Notes under the pieces: generated by a model | Told to the model about the DNA's origin: nothing | What the model saw: the letters and a program-made list of their open reading frames with translations, nothing else | Database searches by the model: none | Part shown: piece after piece, positions 49,362 through 58,096 of the stretch | Numbering within the stretch: the first letter of the stretch is position 1 | How the letters are laid out: each line of letters opens with the position of its first letter | Source: CAVTTH01 sp963737545 | GTDB lineage: Bacteria; Verrucomicrobiota; Verrucomicrobiia; Chthoniobacterales; UBA10450 | Length of the DNA stretch: 64,000 nt | Assembly (NCBI GenBank): GCA_963737545.1 | Contig: CAVTTH010000001.1 | Location: 186,001-250,000 of the forward strand | Reading direction: 5' to 3' | Program-made: the position numbers and the translations under genes

Positions 49362-49760
49362 CGAGCTACTCCCTTATTTTCGCTTAACGACAGAATGAAG
49401 GTTCGGGTCAAAGTTTTCCACTCCATCGACTCGAGATTCCACGCCGGAGGAGTTCATACATCTAACGAGAATAAGATCAGCGACCGCTGGCAGGCGAGCT
49501 TTGCTTTCAGTTTTCTACTTTCTAATTTTACCTTTGTAGTTTTCTAGTCGGTCAGCGATCCACCGCATCGCCAGGCGATCCACCGCAATCATTCCAGATC
49601 GTCTGTCATCATGATTGGGCCCGCTTCAAGCCATCTGCGGAAAGGGTCAGCATCATCTTCGCGGTTCTCTTTTAGGCGATTCGTTAGGAGTACCGACTAA
49701 GGTCCTATAGCCTCCCGACTGGGAGGCACCTAGAATCGTGGCGAAAAGGAGTAAAATAAT
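49362..49760. other. Gene-free spacer with a partial integron-like site and a hairpin
   Basis: A 399-base spacer. From 49459 it has ATCTAACGAGA, AAGATCAGCGAC and a GC-rich tail matching the first half of the palindromes at 50226 and 50847. A perfect 7-base stem hairpin GCCTCCC/GGGAGGC lies at 49710-49727, about 35 bases before the next gene, and an octamer TCGTTAGG is at 49681. No promoter can be called with confidence. Confidence 0.45.
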
Positions 49761-50171
49761 ATGAAAATAAAGATCCAAAATATGGCAGCGTCTATCGCTG
49801 TCGCCGCATCCGTCCTCCTGCTGGGGACTGTGGACGGCGCCATAATTAATAAGTGGTTTGTGATGGGCGAGCAGACCATCAATTCCACCGATCCCAGCGT
49901 GGAGATCAAGACCACAGGGAGTCGATGGAAGAAAGACGTCAAGCGCGTAAAGCTCTCTGTCGAGGGCGCTGACGTCCAGATGATAAAGGTAGTCCTTGGC
50001 TGGGATAATCGTCAGGACGACACGCTGACCGTGGGAACCGTAAAGGCAGGGGGAGAGACGGCCCCGAAAGATGCTCCGGGACTTAAGGGACGCCTGACAT
50101 CGGTCAAGATCCAGTACAAGATCCTCGGTAAAGCACCCACGGCTACAGTCAAGATCTGGGGATTTGATTGA
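49761..50171 (+). CDS. Small secreted protein, DUF2541-like
   Basis: 136 residues with a signal peptide (MKIKIQNMAASIAVAASVLL) and AGGAGT-type Shine-Dalgarno just upstream. The mature part, VKRVKLSVEGADVQMIKVVL and SVKIQYKILGKAPTATVKIW, resembles the small beta-sandwich DUF2541/YaaI secreted proteins. Role unknown. It would be the ORF of the first cassette-like unit, with the palindrome at 50226-50295 55 bases after its stop. Confidence 0.6.
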   Translation: MKIKIQNMAASIAVAASVLLLGTVDGAIINKWFVMGEQTINSTDPSVEIKTTGSRWKKDVKRVKLSVEGADVQMIKVVLGWDNRQDDTLTVGTVKAGGETAPKDAPGLKGRLTSVKIQYKILGKAPTATVKIWGFD

Positions 50172-50225
50172 TCGGGACGTAACCGCCGACCAATGACCAG
50201 CGTCAATCTCGCGATTGACTTCACC

Positions 50226-50295
50226 ATCTAACGAGATCCAAGATCAGCGACGGCGGACGAGAGCGCGCGTCGCTCGGATTGGAAGTGTTGAAGTC
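50226..50295 (+). repeat. attC-like imperfect palindrome, site A
   Basis: Begins ATCTAAC (R-box-like, RYYYAAC) and ends with GTT at 50287-50289. Inner arms TCCAA/TTGGA and AGCGACG/CGTCGCT pair perfectly around a 15-base loop. Left and right ends are only partly complementary, and the right box GTTGAAG deviates from GTTRRRY at its last base. Confidence 0.45.
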
Positions 50296-50360
50296 ATCTT
50301 AAAAGTGGAGCGTGCAGCGGTTCGCCGTTCGCTTATGTGAGGGGTGTGCAGGTTTGGTGC

Positions 50361-50843
50361 TCATTGGGGCTTAGCCTGATCGGGCGTGTATGCCACAAGC
50401 TGCGATATGATGAAACGAAAAAGCATCTTGCCGCTGATGCGGTGTGTGACTGCGTAGAAGCTGTAGCGAAAGGACTCCGTGCGCGAACCAACCTGGGCCT
50501 GCTCGCTCGCCTCCCCGATGATAAAAACGTCTCCGGTGTCTGCGGCAGAAACCGCGTGAAGAGTGTTGTCTCCGTTATCAGTGCTCATCGCGGCAAATCG
50601 CTCTCGAACGAGTTTAATGTATGACTCCGGCGTGAAGAAGCGGGCGCGTTTCGCGCTTGCGAGAGGTTCGGTCATGATGATGACGCAGTCCGGCGCGAGT
50701 AATCGCGCCATTGCGTCAGCATCTCTCGCTTTCCAAGCCGCGTTGTACTGGTCAAACAGCGCCTTCGCGTCATCTTCCGGCGTAGCTGCTCCGGCCACGG
50801 CGGCCGTGACCAACAGCAAGAGGCAGACAGTAGCGCGCGTCAT
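50361..50843 (-). CDS. Secreted NTF2/SnoaL-like (DUF4440) protein
   Basis: ATG 50843 gives 160 residues: a signal peptide (MTRATVCLLLLVTAAVAGA) and the cystatin/NTF2-type fold ALFDQYNAAWKARDADAMAR, LLAPDCVIIM and YSFYAVTHRISGKMLFRFII. Often a ketosteroid-isomerase-like ligand-binding or enzyme-inhibitor domain. It lies on the strand opposite to its neighbours, between sites A and B, as a reversed cassette ORF would. Confidence 0.65.
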   Translation of the reverse strand: MTRATVCLLLLVTAAVAGAATPEDDAKALFDQYNAAWKARDADAMARLLAPDCVIIMTEPLASAKRARFFTPESYIKLVRERFAAMSTDNGDNTLHAVSAADTGDVFIIGEASEQAQVGSRTESFRYSFYAVTHRISGKMLFRFIISQLVAYTPDQAKPQ

Positions 50844-50846
50844 GAT

Positions 50847-50916
50847 ACCTAACGACAACAAGATGAGCTGCCGCGAGCGAGGGCGCACGTAACTGCGGAT
50901 TGACGGATTGAACTCA
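50847..50916 (+). repeat. attC-like imperfect palindrome, site B
   Basis: Starts ACCTAAC and follows site A closely for 70 bases (AAGATGAGC, CGAGGGCGCACGT, GCGGATTG, TTGAACTCAT), about 70% identical by eye. Self-complementarity is weaker (CCGC/GCGG and CAA/TTG). It lies just 5' of the reversed small gene and 60 bases before the IS hairpin. Confidence 0.4.
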
Positions 50917-50977
50917 TGTGAAGCTAGGTAGTACGGCGGCTCGCGGTCGGCTCCATCGAATTAGATGGCATGTAAGG

Positions 50978-51007
50978 GAGCGGGCGAGTTGTTAAACTCA
51001 CCCGCTC
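50978..51007 (+). promoter_or_regulatory. 13-bp hairpin covering the transposase ribosome-binding region
   Basis: GAGCGGGCGAGTT pairs with AACTCACCCGCTC (12 of 13) around GTTA. It ends two bases before the ATG at 51009, so it could hide the start site or block read-through translation, as known for many IS elements. Confidence 0.65.
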
Positions 51008-51008
51008 T

Positions 51009-52115
51009 ATGAAAAATACAATCGTTCATCACGAAGGGACGACCTCACTCGAGGGCGTCGTTGGTAAAGTAAAACTTTCCAGTTCGCTCATCAAGCTCGG
51101 ACTGGACATCCACCTCAAGCAGTACGTGGTGGTGGCGCAATACGATCAGTTGCTGCCGAAGGCAGCGCGGCGCTTTTGGCCTGGGGAGTTTGTTCCCTGG
51201 GTGGAGTCGTTGTTAAGGCAGGGGCACACGGTCCACGTAGTCTACGAAGCGTGCGGTTTTGGCTTCGGGCTGTATCGGCAGTTGCGTGTGGCCGGAGCCC
51301 ATTGCTACGTCATTGCTCCACGTAAACTCGATGAACAGCGCACGGGAGTGAAGACCGATCCGCGCGATGCCACCACCCTGTGCCAGCGGTTGTCGCGTTA
51401 TCTGGAAGGCAACACGCGGGAGTTGGCGGTGATCCGGGTGCCGAGCGAAGAAGAGGAACAGGCCCGACATGTCACGCGGCAGCGAGAGCAGCTGGTGCAT
51501 CACCGGCAGAAGCTGGAGGCGCAGGGACGCAGTTTGTTGATTAGTCACAGTCTGCCGGCGCCGGCGCACTGGTGGAAAGAGCAAACCTGGACTCGACTGG
51601 GTAAACATCTACCGGGGTGGATCACGACGCGTCTGGCGGTGGCTCGACCTGCGCTGTTGAGCTTGCAGGGGCAGATTGATAGCCTAACGAGCCAACTGGA
51701 AGCGGCCGCTCCGCCCCATATTCCGGCCGGACTGGGCAAGCTGACTAGCGTGATGCTCACCCGCGAGATCTGCGACTGGCATCGGTTTAACAATCGGCGC
51801 GCGATCAGTTCCTACACCGGGTTGTGTCCCGGGGAACGCAGCAGCGGCAGTAAGCGGGTGCCAGGCAGTGTGACCAAGCGAGGTAACCCGCGGGTAAGAG
51901 CAGCCCTGGTCGAATGTGCCTGGCGCATGGTCCGTTTCCAGCCGCAATATCCACCGGTCAAAAAGAGGCTGGCCGTTTTGGCCAAAGGAGCAAAGGCCAC
52001 CGGAGCGGTGCGCAAAAAAGCGATCGTGGCCGTGGCGCGCCGACTGGCGGTGGATCTGTGGCGAGTGCATACCGGACGGCTCACGGCGCAACAATTGGGC
52101 TTAATCATCAAGTAA
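51009..52115 (+). mobile_element. IS110-family transposase (possibly IS1111 group)
   Basis: 368 residues. N-terminal RuvC-like DEDD domain: LGLDIHLKQYVV (D), VYEACGFGFGLYRQL (E) and TGVKTDPRDATTLC (two D). A central coiled coil (HVTRQREQLVHHRQKLEAQ) is followed by the C-terminal Transposase_20 domain with FNNRRAISSYTGLCPGE and the catalytic serine region SSGSKRVPGSVTKRGNPRVR. IS110 enzymes use no terminal inverted repeats and are guided by a bridge RNA from a non-coding end. IS1111-type members favour attC sites, and two attC-like palindromes lie directly upstream. Confidence 0.92.
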
Positions 52116-52470
52116 ATGAGTTCGAGGGGAACAGTGATGAGCTAACTCGAGCAACTCAAAGAGAACGCTTTGGAACGTGGCGTGTGTCCGGGGCCTAACC
52201 TGGTTGCCGATGCTGCCCGTGCGGCTCGCACCGTCGCTTTAGATTGGACCGCGCCCACGTTCCGCTTTTAGTTGGACGGCATAAGTCACATTGCGCTGCC
52301 ATAAAACAGGACATGCGCGGATAGGAGTATCAGCCGCTGAAAGTTCTTCAGCGCGTAATCAAAGCGGAAACGTTCCCAAGCTTAAGACCAACCCTCTTCC
52401 CATCACCAAGCCCATGTAAGCAAAAAAACCACAATTCACCTTTGACAGCCTTCATAGGGGTTAGGTCTTT
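52116..52470. other. Non-coding right flank of the IS110 element, candidate bridge-RNA region
   Basis: A 355-base gap with no convincing ORF except the remnant at 52286-52385. It contains GCCTAACC (52187) and several short GC-rich arms (GCTGCCCGTGCGGCTCGCAC). The IS boundary was not found; IS1111-type elements keep their guide RNA in this downstream end. Confidence 0.4.
52286..52385 (-). pseudogene. C-terminal remnant of a DDE (IS4/IS5-like) transposase
   Basis: On the minus strand about 31 codons read WERFRFDYALKNFQRLILLS, then HVLFYGSAM and a TGA at 52288-52286. This looks like the end of an IS5-type transposase, but no upstream part was found. Weak evidence. Confidence 0.35.
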
Positions 52471-53094
52471 TCATCGCTCCAGAGGTTTCAGGCACTTTGC
52501 CAGTTTTTTCTCGTCGGCTTTTCCCTCTGCGTAATCACCGAGAACCTCGGCCAAGTCTTCCAGAGCGGCTGCCTTGCCGCTCTGGGGGGACCAAATTTTC
52601 CCGCTGATGATGCCGCGGCCATCGACCCACATCGAAAAGTGGACATCCATGCCATCGAAACCGATCACGGTAGTTTTCGGGTACCTCGCGCTGAGCAGCA
52701 TGTTTTCCCAGACATGTCGGATACGTTCTGTGAACGCAGCCGAGATGGCTCGGGTCTCTGTATGCACGGTTAAATCACGAAAATCTGCCCGGGATTCTTT
52801 GTTTAACCGTGCGGCCTCGATCTTCTCGGCGATGTGATAGGACGGCCTTGAGGCGAATGCCTCTAGGCCGCTGCTTGTTTTGCGAATGCCGGCGATTGCT
52901 TCCGGCTCAAATGAGGGGAGAAATACGGCCTGAAGTACGATGTCGGAGCGAAATGTTTCCGCGAATAGCTCGCGAAGCTTGGCGTGGTACTCGTTCTCCT
53001 CGGCGAGTATTCCAGTTTCAGGGGTGAGGTAGTCCTGAGCGAGAGTTGCGGCTGCCAAGCCAACTGCGGTGAAGAGAGAGACCAACAGTTTCAT
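52471..53094 (-). CDS. Secreted hypothetical protein
   Basis: 207 residues with a signal peptide (MKLLVSLFTAVGLAAATLAQ). The rest is mixed alpha/beta with LRELFAETFRSDIVLQAVFL, AFTERIRHVWENMLLSARYP and FDGMDVHFSMWVDGRGIISG. Not recognised. Its start lies 20 bases from an octamer CCTAACGA at 53113 and it is another reverse-strand small gene in the island. Confidence 0.55.
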   Translation of the reverse strand: MKLLVSLFTAVGLAAATLAQDYLTPETGILAEENEYHAKLRELFAETFRSDIVLQAVFLPSFEPEAIAGIRKTSSGLEAFASRPSYHIAEKIEAARLNKESRADFRDLTVHTETRAISAAFTERIRHVWENMLLSARYPKTTVIGFDGMDVHFSMWVDGRGIISGKIWSPQSGKAAALEDLAEVLGDYAEGKADEKKLAKCLKPLER

Positions 53095-53208
53095 AACGTC
53101 GCGCCGCTAGGACCTAACGAGGAGTGGGCCGGAAAATCCCGCCTTTTTTTGCGGGATAATTCGGCCTAATCCGAATGCGTCTATCGTCCCGGGTCGGCAA
53201 AGGCGGAA

Positions 53209-53797
53209 TCACGGATATTCCCTACTTTGGCGGAACACAAAAGATTTCATGCATGAATCGAAAAGCGAATCAAGCTCCGGTCCCACCTTCAAGGGAGCGG
53301 TGCAGGTGACCACGACTTTCCGACCGGGTTGTCCCTCGAAGAAGTACATCGTCTGGATGAGATCGGCCTCCTTGATCTTGTTCTGGAACTTCAGCTTGTA
53401 GCCGGTGGTTTTCGCGTCGGTCGAGAATTCCGTATCGCTCAGCACTTTCGCGTCTGGAAAAGTTGCCTGAACCGCTTTGAGGTTGGCATCGGCGTAGGCC
53501 CGAAGCGTGCCGTCAAACGGCTCGACACTGGTAACGATGTTAGCCGTGTAGCCGCTTGACTTCGGTGCGACGAACATGGTGAATCCGGCCTGCGGACCGG
53601 GCTTGTTTTCCCAACCCTGAGGGACGCTTATAGGCGTAGGCATTATCTGCGGCGTTAAATATCTCACCAACTATCTGCGGATGGGTCGCGGGAGCTTTTC
53701 CAGTCAATTCCCCTACTCCCGTCATCATTTGTCTTATCCCAAAGAAAATGAGGACCAAGCCAACGAGTCCCAACAGAATGCGCAACGCGGGCTTCAT
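53209..53797 (-). CDS. Membrane-anchored DcrB/LpqN-like protein, probable frameshift
   Basis: ATG 53797 opens a hydrophobic anchor (ALRILLGLVGLVLIFFGIRQ) ending with PQIVGEIFNAADN. About 53645 the reading changes frame to MPTPISVPQGWENKPGPQAG, TMFVAPKSSGYTANIVTSVE and TMYFFEGQPGRKVVVTCTAP ending at 53209. Joined, this gives ~195 residues resembling the DcrB-like one-domain lipoproteins. Two separate overlapping genes is an alternative. Role unknown. Confidence 0.5.
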
Positions 53798-53904
53798 GTC
53801 AGTAGCGTAACGAGCGCAGGTTCTTCGACAATCTCGAAATTCCCGGGGGGTCCTGTTCGCTTCTGGCTTGCCCCAACGCGCGCCCATCACCTACGGTTCC
53901 GGCC

Positions 53905-54786
53905 ATGAACCGGACATTGCTGGCACTGGCCATTTTCCTGGCGTCGTCTTTTCCTGCGGAAGCTTCACCGCAACGATTGATTGCCTTCCAACGTGACTCG
54001 GACATATGGGTCGCGAATCTCGACGGGGCGGGTGCAAAGAAAATCACCAGAGGATCGTATCCCGACCTGTCGGGCGACGGGGCTCGAATCACGTTTAACA
54101 CCGACACATCGAAGCGACAGATCGCGATCGCCGACGTGGCCACCAAACGGGTAAAGGTATTCAAAGGCGAAATCCCGAGCGAGAATTGTTACCGTCCCGT
54201 TTGGTCGCCCGACGCCAGCCAGATTATCTTCAAGATCTGGACGGGGAATGAGTGGCATCTCGCTTTGATCAAGGCGGACGGCTCGGGGTTTCGCTACGTG
54301 AAGAAAGCCGGGCCGAACCGCAATTTCTTTAATTCCGCGGTGTGGGCGACCGATGGCCAATCCTTTTACGCACAGGACATGAGCAAGCTTTACCAGTTCT
54401 CGCTGGAAGGGAAGGAGCTGAAGAGCTGGGATCTGAGGACGCTCTTTCCGAACGGATCCTTCAGCAGCAATACTCACATCGCCGTTTCGCCGAATGGCAA
54501 ATCGCTTCTTATGGAAGTGGACATGGATGAAGAGGCAGCGAACATGCCGGATTGGGAGGGGCCGCCGCCAGCTTTGTGGACGCTGGATATCGCGTCGAAA
54601 AAAGCTACTCGTCTAACCCCTAACGGACTCATGGCCTGGTCCGGGTGTTGGGTGGACAATGAGCGGATTCTCTTCACCAGCCAAACAGCCAACGAAAAGC
54701 AAACGTCAATCTGCGAAATGACGCTGGCCGAAAAGAATCGGAAACCGATTTTGAAAAACGCCAACAGCCCGACGGTGTCCCGTTAG
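53905..54786 (+). CDS. Secreted TolB-like beta-propeller protein
   Basis: 293 residues with a signal peptide (MNRTLLALAIFLASSFPAEA) and four to five PD40 repeats (RLIAFQRDSDIWVANLDGAG, YRPVWSPDASQIIFKIWTGN, HIAVSPNGKSLLMEVDMDEE, RILFTSQTANEKQTSICEMT). Like TolB, it probably forms a six-bladed propeller in the periplasm and binds a partner or surface substrate. No tol genes are adjacent. It ends at an octamer-like CGTTAGGC. Confidence 0.75.
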   Translation: MNRTLLALAIFLASSFPAEASPQRLIAFQRDSDIWVANLDGAGAKKITRGSYPDLSGDGARITFNTDTSKRQIAIADVATKRVKVFKGEIPSENCYRPVWSPDASQIIFKIWTGNEWHLALIKADGSGFRYVKKAGPNRNFFNSAVWATDGQSFYAQDMSKLYQFSLEGKELKSWDLRTLFPNGSFSSNTHIAVSPNGKSLLMEVDMDEEAANMPDWEGPPPALWTLDIASKKATRLTPNGLMAWSGCWVDNERILFTSQTANEKQTSICEMTLAEKNRKPILKNANSPTVSR

Positions 54787-54790
54787 GCAC

Positions 54791-54865
54791 TGTAGCGGCG
54801 GTCTCGGGCTGTCGCCGTTCACTCTCGCGGAAAGGGACAGACGACAGTCAGAGACTGCCGCTACA
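54791..54865. repeat. Palindrome, family 2 (TGTAGCGGCGGTCTC...GAGACTGCCGCTACA)
   Basis: Arms TGTAGCGGCGGTCTC and GAGACTGCCGCTACA (13 of 15 pair) close a 75-base hairpin. It lies between convergent genes and could serve as a bidirectional terminator, though no U run is visible. Confidence 0.75.
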
Positions 54866-54876
54866 AAGGGGAAGGC

Positions 54877-55569
54877 TTACGCCGTGGGCAACGGAGGCGG
54901 CGCCGCGCTCTTGTTGCCGGGCAGAAAGAGGGAAATGATTCCGATGACCGCTCCGAGAAGGAGGAAGAAGGCCCCGGCATAAAGTAGCGCCTTCGGTTTC
55001 GCCGGCGAGAGATCGATCGAATAGACCAGCTGGTCGAAGTCGTTGCCCGTGGTCATGTGAGCGTTCTGCGCCTTCGCCGGAAGTTTCGCGCGATCGGTAA
55101 TATTGACGATTCCACCCTGCTCCAGCTCGCTGCTGGTAAAGGCCCAGTCCGATCCGGAGCCGGAGACGAGCTTCATGTTTTTCGGTACCTGAATTGCGAA
55201 CTGTCCGCCGTTGCGATAGCTCGCGACCGCGCGCGCTTTGATCTTTGCGACTGCGGTGCGATGAACGTCGTTCCGCTCCAGCGAAAAGTCATCGATCACC
55301 GCCGCGGCCAGTTGGTACTTGAGATTGCGGAGCAGAATATCGGGGTGATCGCCGAACTCATCTTTCCATTGCGCCCATTGCGATGCACCGAGCTGGAAAG
55401 TGAACTGGATGTTGGCATCGCCGCGTTCGTCGAATTGATAGGTGCGTTCGAGAGTCCGGCTCGCATCCTGAGCATGCAGTGTCCCGGCGCCGACGCCGAT
55501 GACGGTGATCGCGGCAAACAGCCCGCGGCGAAGATTCGAACCGGATATGATTGAAGCCGACCTATTCAT
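54877..55569 (-). CDS. Exported protein with C-terminal membrane anchor
   Basis: ATG 55569 gives 230 residues: a signal peptide region (FAAITVIGVGAGTLHA), beta-rich body (QFDERGDANIQFTFQLGASQ, KLVSGSGSDWAFTSSELEQG), and a C-terminal transmembrane helix (LLYAGAFFLLLGAVIGIISL) followed by a proline-rich tail. Not recognised. Its start overlaps the stop of the transglutaminase gene by 8 bases; the two are translationally coupled and likely act together. Confidence 0.65.
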   Translation of the reverse strand: MNRSASIISGSNLRRGLFAAITVIGVGAGTLHAQDASRTLERTYQFDERGDANIQFTFQLGASQWAQWKDEFGDHPDILLRNLKYQLAAAVIDDFSLERNDVHRTAVAKIKARAVASYRNGGQFAIQVPKNMKLVSGSGSDWAFTSSELEQGGIVNITDRAKLPAKAQNAHMTTGNDFDQLVYSIDLSPAKPKALLYAGAFFLLLGAVIGIISLFLPGNKSAAPPPLPTA

Positions 55570-57268
55570 GCTGCCCGTTATTTTCGTTGTTGCCCTCCGC
55601 GCCACCCATTCTGGCCGAGCTGATGATATCCTGAATGATTGGCTGGTTTCTTTCGAAATATCCTTTCGCTGCGCCGACGAACATCCCGATCACGCCATTG
55701 GGCGACGGCGCGAAAATTCCCACCCATTGAGTGGAGCCGTTCCGATACGAGGTCGTCCCGGTATAGACGATCGAATTCCCCTTTTGTTGCTGACTCTGGA
55801 TCCTGACCGTGCCACCGTTTCGCGCAACACCTTTCTTCGCCGCCTGCATCGCCTCGTTCGGTGTCGACAAAGTCTGATAGTGAAAAACGTTCACCGCGAC
55901 GGAGGTCTGCGCATCCTGAGCAGTGAAGACCATCCCGGGAATCGGTCCGTTTTCCATGCGCGTCCATCCTTCCGGCACATCGACCGACACCATGTTGTTC
56001 GCGCCAACCCAGCGGTAGTACCCCTGGCGGACCGGCGCGTTCGTCGTCTGGGCGCCAGTTTTGCCGGTACCGGCGTTTTGGGCATAAGCCTCGGCCGTAT
56101 GGCTCGATCGCTGGGCGAGGATGTTCTTGATCTTGTCGATCTCAATATTCGGGAGCTCAGGCGCGCGAAACCCCTGCTTTTGATACTTCTGGACGTTCAC
56201 CCAGATTTCCGGCGGCCTCTTCGATGAATCCTGTGGAAACAATTCGCCGCTCGCCATCTCGACCGCCTTTTCAAATGAGACGGATTCTTTCGCGCCAACC
56301 GCCATCGGCGTGATCGCCGTGCACTCGATTGGAATCAGATCATTTTGGCCGTCGCCGTAACGAACAACCGTGAGCGCATGGCCAGGTATGAAAACAACCG
56401 TGCTTTGCAGACCGAGGTGTTCCATGACTGACGCCCAAAGCAATGCCAGCTCGATACAAAGCCCTTCATTTGTGATGATCACGTCGCGCGGCAGTCGCAC
56501 GGTCTGCACGGTCGTTTGGACATCACCGATCTTCGTCGGCACCCCGGCGTCACTCGTGTAGCGCATCCCGGTCTCACACATGTAGTCGTAAATCGCCTTC
56601 ATGATACGGGCCACTTCCTGTGGGCCGCCCGCGATTCCCGCCATCGTGCCTCCGGTCCGCTTGGTCACCTCGGCAACAAATTCCTTAACCACCGGATCGT
56701 TAGGCGTGACCATCGCAGTCGCGAAGGGCGCAGTTGCGAACATGTCATACCAGGTCAGGAGCTCGTTCGACGGCAGATCGGTATATTCGATCTCATTCAC
56801 TCCGCGGAGCTGGACGTTCGATCGCAGAATTTGTTGCTGCGGCTTTCCCTGCTGATCCGACCATTGGATCTTCGTTTCCAAAGTCGTCGTCGTTTGACTG
56901 GTCAGTTGCGTTACCTTCGCGGGCAACTGCGGATAATAGAGTTGGACCACGGTTTGTCCGGGCGGGATTTCGGTGTGCGTTTCCGGAGTCGTCCACGAAA
57001 CGTAATCGGGGATTTGATAGCTAATCGAAAAATCACGGACCGGTCCCGTGCCTTCGTTGCGAAAGACAATCTTGCTCAGAAAATACCGGCCATTTTGCGC
57101 CGCCGGATCGCCGTAAATCTTGTAGGCGAACGTCATCAAAGATTTGCGGACGATCGGATCGTCCCAAACCAGCTTGCCCGCGCCCCCACCTTTGGAAAAG
57201 AAAAGGCCGAGACAGCCAAGTCCCGCGAGAATAAGCGCCGCCGCGAATATTCGAAGCAATATTTTCAT
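55562..57268 (-). CDS. Transglutaminase-like exported protein
   Basis: 568 residues: an N-terminal membrane anchor (MKILLRIFAAALILAGLGCL), a beta domain, then a transglutaminase-like core with ITNEGLCIELALLWASVMEH (nucleophile Cys) and VVFIPGHALTVVRYGDG (His). The C-terminal ~150 residues are a separate lipoprotein-like domain (YRWVGANNMVSVDVPEGWTR). It may act as a cysteine protease or cross-linker on cell-envelope proteins. First gene of a two-gene operon with 54877-55569. Confidence 0.75.
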   Translation of the reverse strand: MKILLRIFAAALILAGLGCLGLFFSKGGGAGKLVWDDPIVRKSLMTFAYKIYGDPAAQNGRYFLSKIVFRNEGTGPVRDFSISYQIPDYVSWTTPETHTEIPPGQTVVQLYYPQLPAKVTQLTSQTTTTLETKIQWSDQQGKPQQQILRSNVQLRGVNEIEYTDLPSNELLTWYDMFATAPFATAMVTPNDPVVKEFVAEVTKRTGGTMAGIAGGPQEVARIMKAIYDYMCETGMRYTSDAGVPTKIGDVQTTVQTVRLPRDVIITNEGLCIELALLWASVMEHLGLQSTVVFIPGHALTVVRYGDGQNDLIPIECTAITPMAVGAKESVSFEKAVEMASGELFPQDSSKRPPEIWVNVQKYQKQGFRAPELPNIEIDKIKNILAQRSSHTAEAYAQNAGTGKTGAQTTNAPVRQGYYRWVGANNMVSVDVPEGWTRMENGPIPGMVFTAQDAQTSVAVNVFHYQTLSTPNEAMQAAKKGVARNGGTVRIQSQQQKGNSIVYTGTTSYRNGSTQWVGIFAPSPNGVIGMFVGAAKGYFERNQPIIQDIISSARMGGAEGNNENNGQHE

Positions 57269-57350
57269 CTACTCCGCCCGTGGGTCGTTAACAGCATCAA
57301 CATCGAAAAGCAGAAATCCGCGTCCGTGTCACGCCAAAACACAACGTGAG

Positions 57351-57444
57351 GTCGTCCTGAGCGAAATCGGAGGATCCCGCGCGGCCAACCTCAGAGCTCT
57401 CACGGCGGGATCGCTCGACTTCGCTGCGCTCCGCTCGGGATGAC
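57351..57444. repeat. REP-like palindrome, family 1
   Basis: Arms GTCGTCCTGAGCGAAATCGG and TCGACTTCGCTGCGCTCCGC. It lies between pyrE and the transglutaminase gene. Confidence 0.75.
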
Positions 57445-57445
57445 T

Positions 57446-58009
57446 CTAACTTCCCGGCTTTATGGCCGGCGTATTCGCCAGATCGAGAGGCAGATTGTCC
57501 GCCTCGAATGTCTCGACATTCATTTCGATCAAACTGAAGAAGGGGCAACCGAAGTCGGCGCGATTGCCGCCGCTGCGATCAACGATCACGGCCACCGCGA
57601 CGACGACGCCACCTTTCTCGCGGACGATGTCGATTGTCTGCCGGACGCGCCCGCCGCGCGTCACCACATCCTCGGCGACGACGAATCTTTCGTTAGGCTC
57701 AATTTTGAAGCCGCGCCGCAGGACGAGACCTCCGGCGTCTTTCTCGACAAAGATGTGCCGCTTGCCCAGGGCCCTGCCAACTTCCTGACCAACAATGATC
57801 CCACCGAGAGCGGGAGAAATCACCCCGTCGCAACCAACGCCGCGCACTTTATCTGCGAGCATCCCGCAGACGCGGGCGGCGATATCTGTATGCTGAAGAA
57901 GAATCGCGCATTGGAAGAATTGACGGCTGTGCGATCCGGAGCGCAGGACAAAATGCCCGTCGAGCAGAGCTCCCGTCTCACGAAACAGTTTCAACAAATC
58001 TTCGCTCAT
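57446..58009 (-). CDS. pyrE: Orotate phosphoribosyltransferase
   Basis: 187 residues: LFRETGALLDGHFVLRSGSH, CDGVISPALGGIIVGQEVGR, the catalytic lysine region HIFVEKDAGGLVLRRGF and the PRPP motif RFVVAEDVVTRGGRVRQTI (the usual TTGGS replaced by VTRGG). It makes OMP from orotate and PRPP in pyrimidine synthesis; OMP decarboxylase is encoded separately at 33.5 kb. The family-2 palindrome begins 3 bases before its start codon. Confidence 0.9.
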   Translation of the reverse strand: MSEDLLKLFRETGALLDGHFVLRSGSHSRQFFQCAILLQHTDIAARVCGMLADKVRGVGCDGVISPALGGIIVGQEVGRALGKRHIFVEKDAGGLVLRRGFKIEPNERFVVAEDVVTRGGRVRQTIDIVREKGGVVVAVAVIVDRSGGNRADFGCPFFSLIEMNVETFEADNLPLDLANTPAIKPGS

Positions 58010-58012
58010 TCT

Positions 58013-58090
58013 TGTAGCGGCGCTCTCTGAGCGTCGCCAATCTCTGCGATTTTTCCTTGAATTCAGCGACGGTCAGAGACCGCCGCTACA
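58013..58090. repeat. Palindrome, family 2, upstream of pyrE
   Basis: Arms TGTAGCGGCGCTCTCTGAGC and GTCAGAGACCGCCGCTACA, spanning the pyrE leader; it may be transcribed and affect pyrE translation. Confidence 0.7.
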
Positions 58091-58096
58091 GAAAAT

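Noticed and set aside
49362..53800. A prophage or complete integron
   Set aside because: No phage structural genes, integrase or att core is present; only attC-like palindromes and an IS110 transposase are seen.
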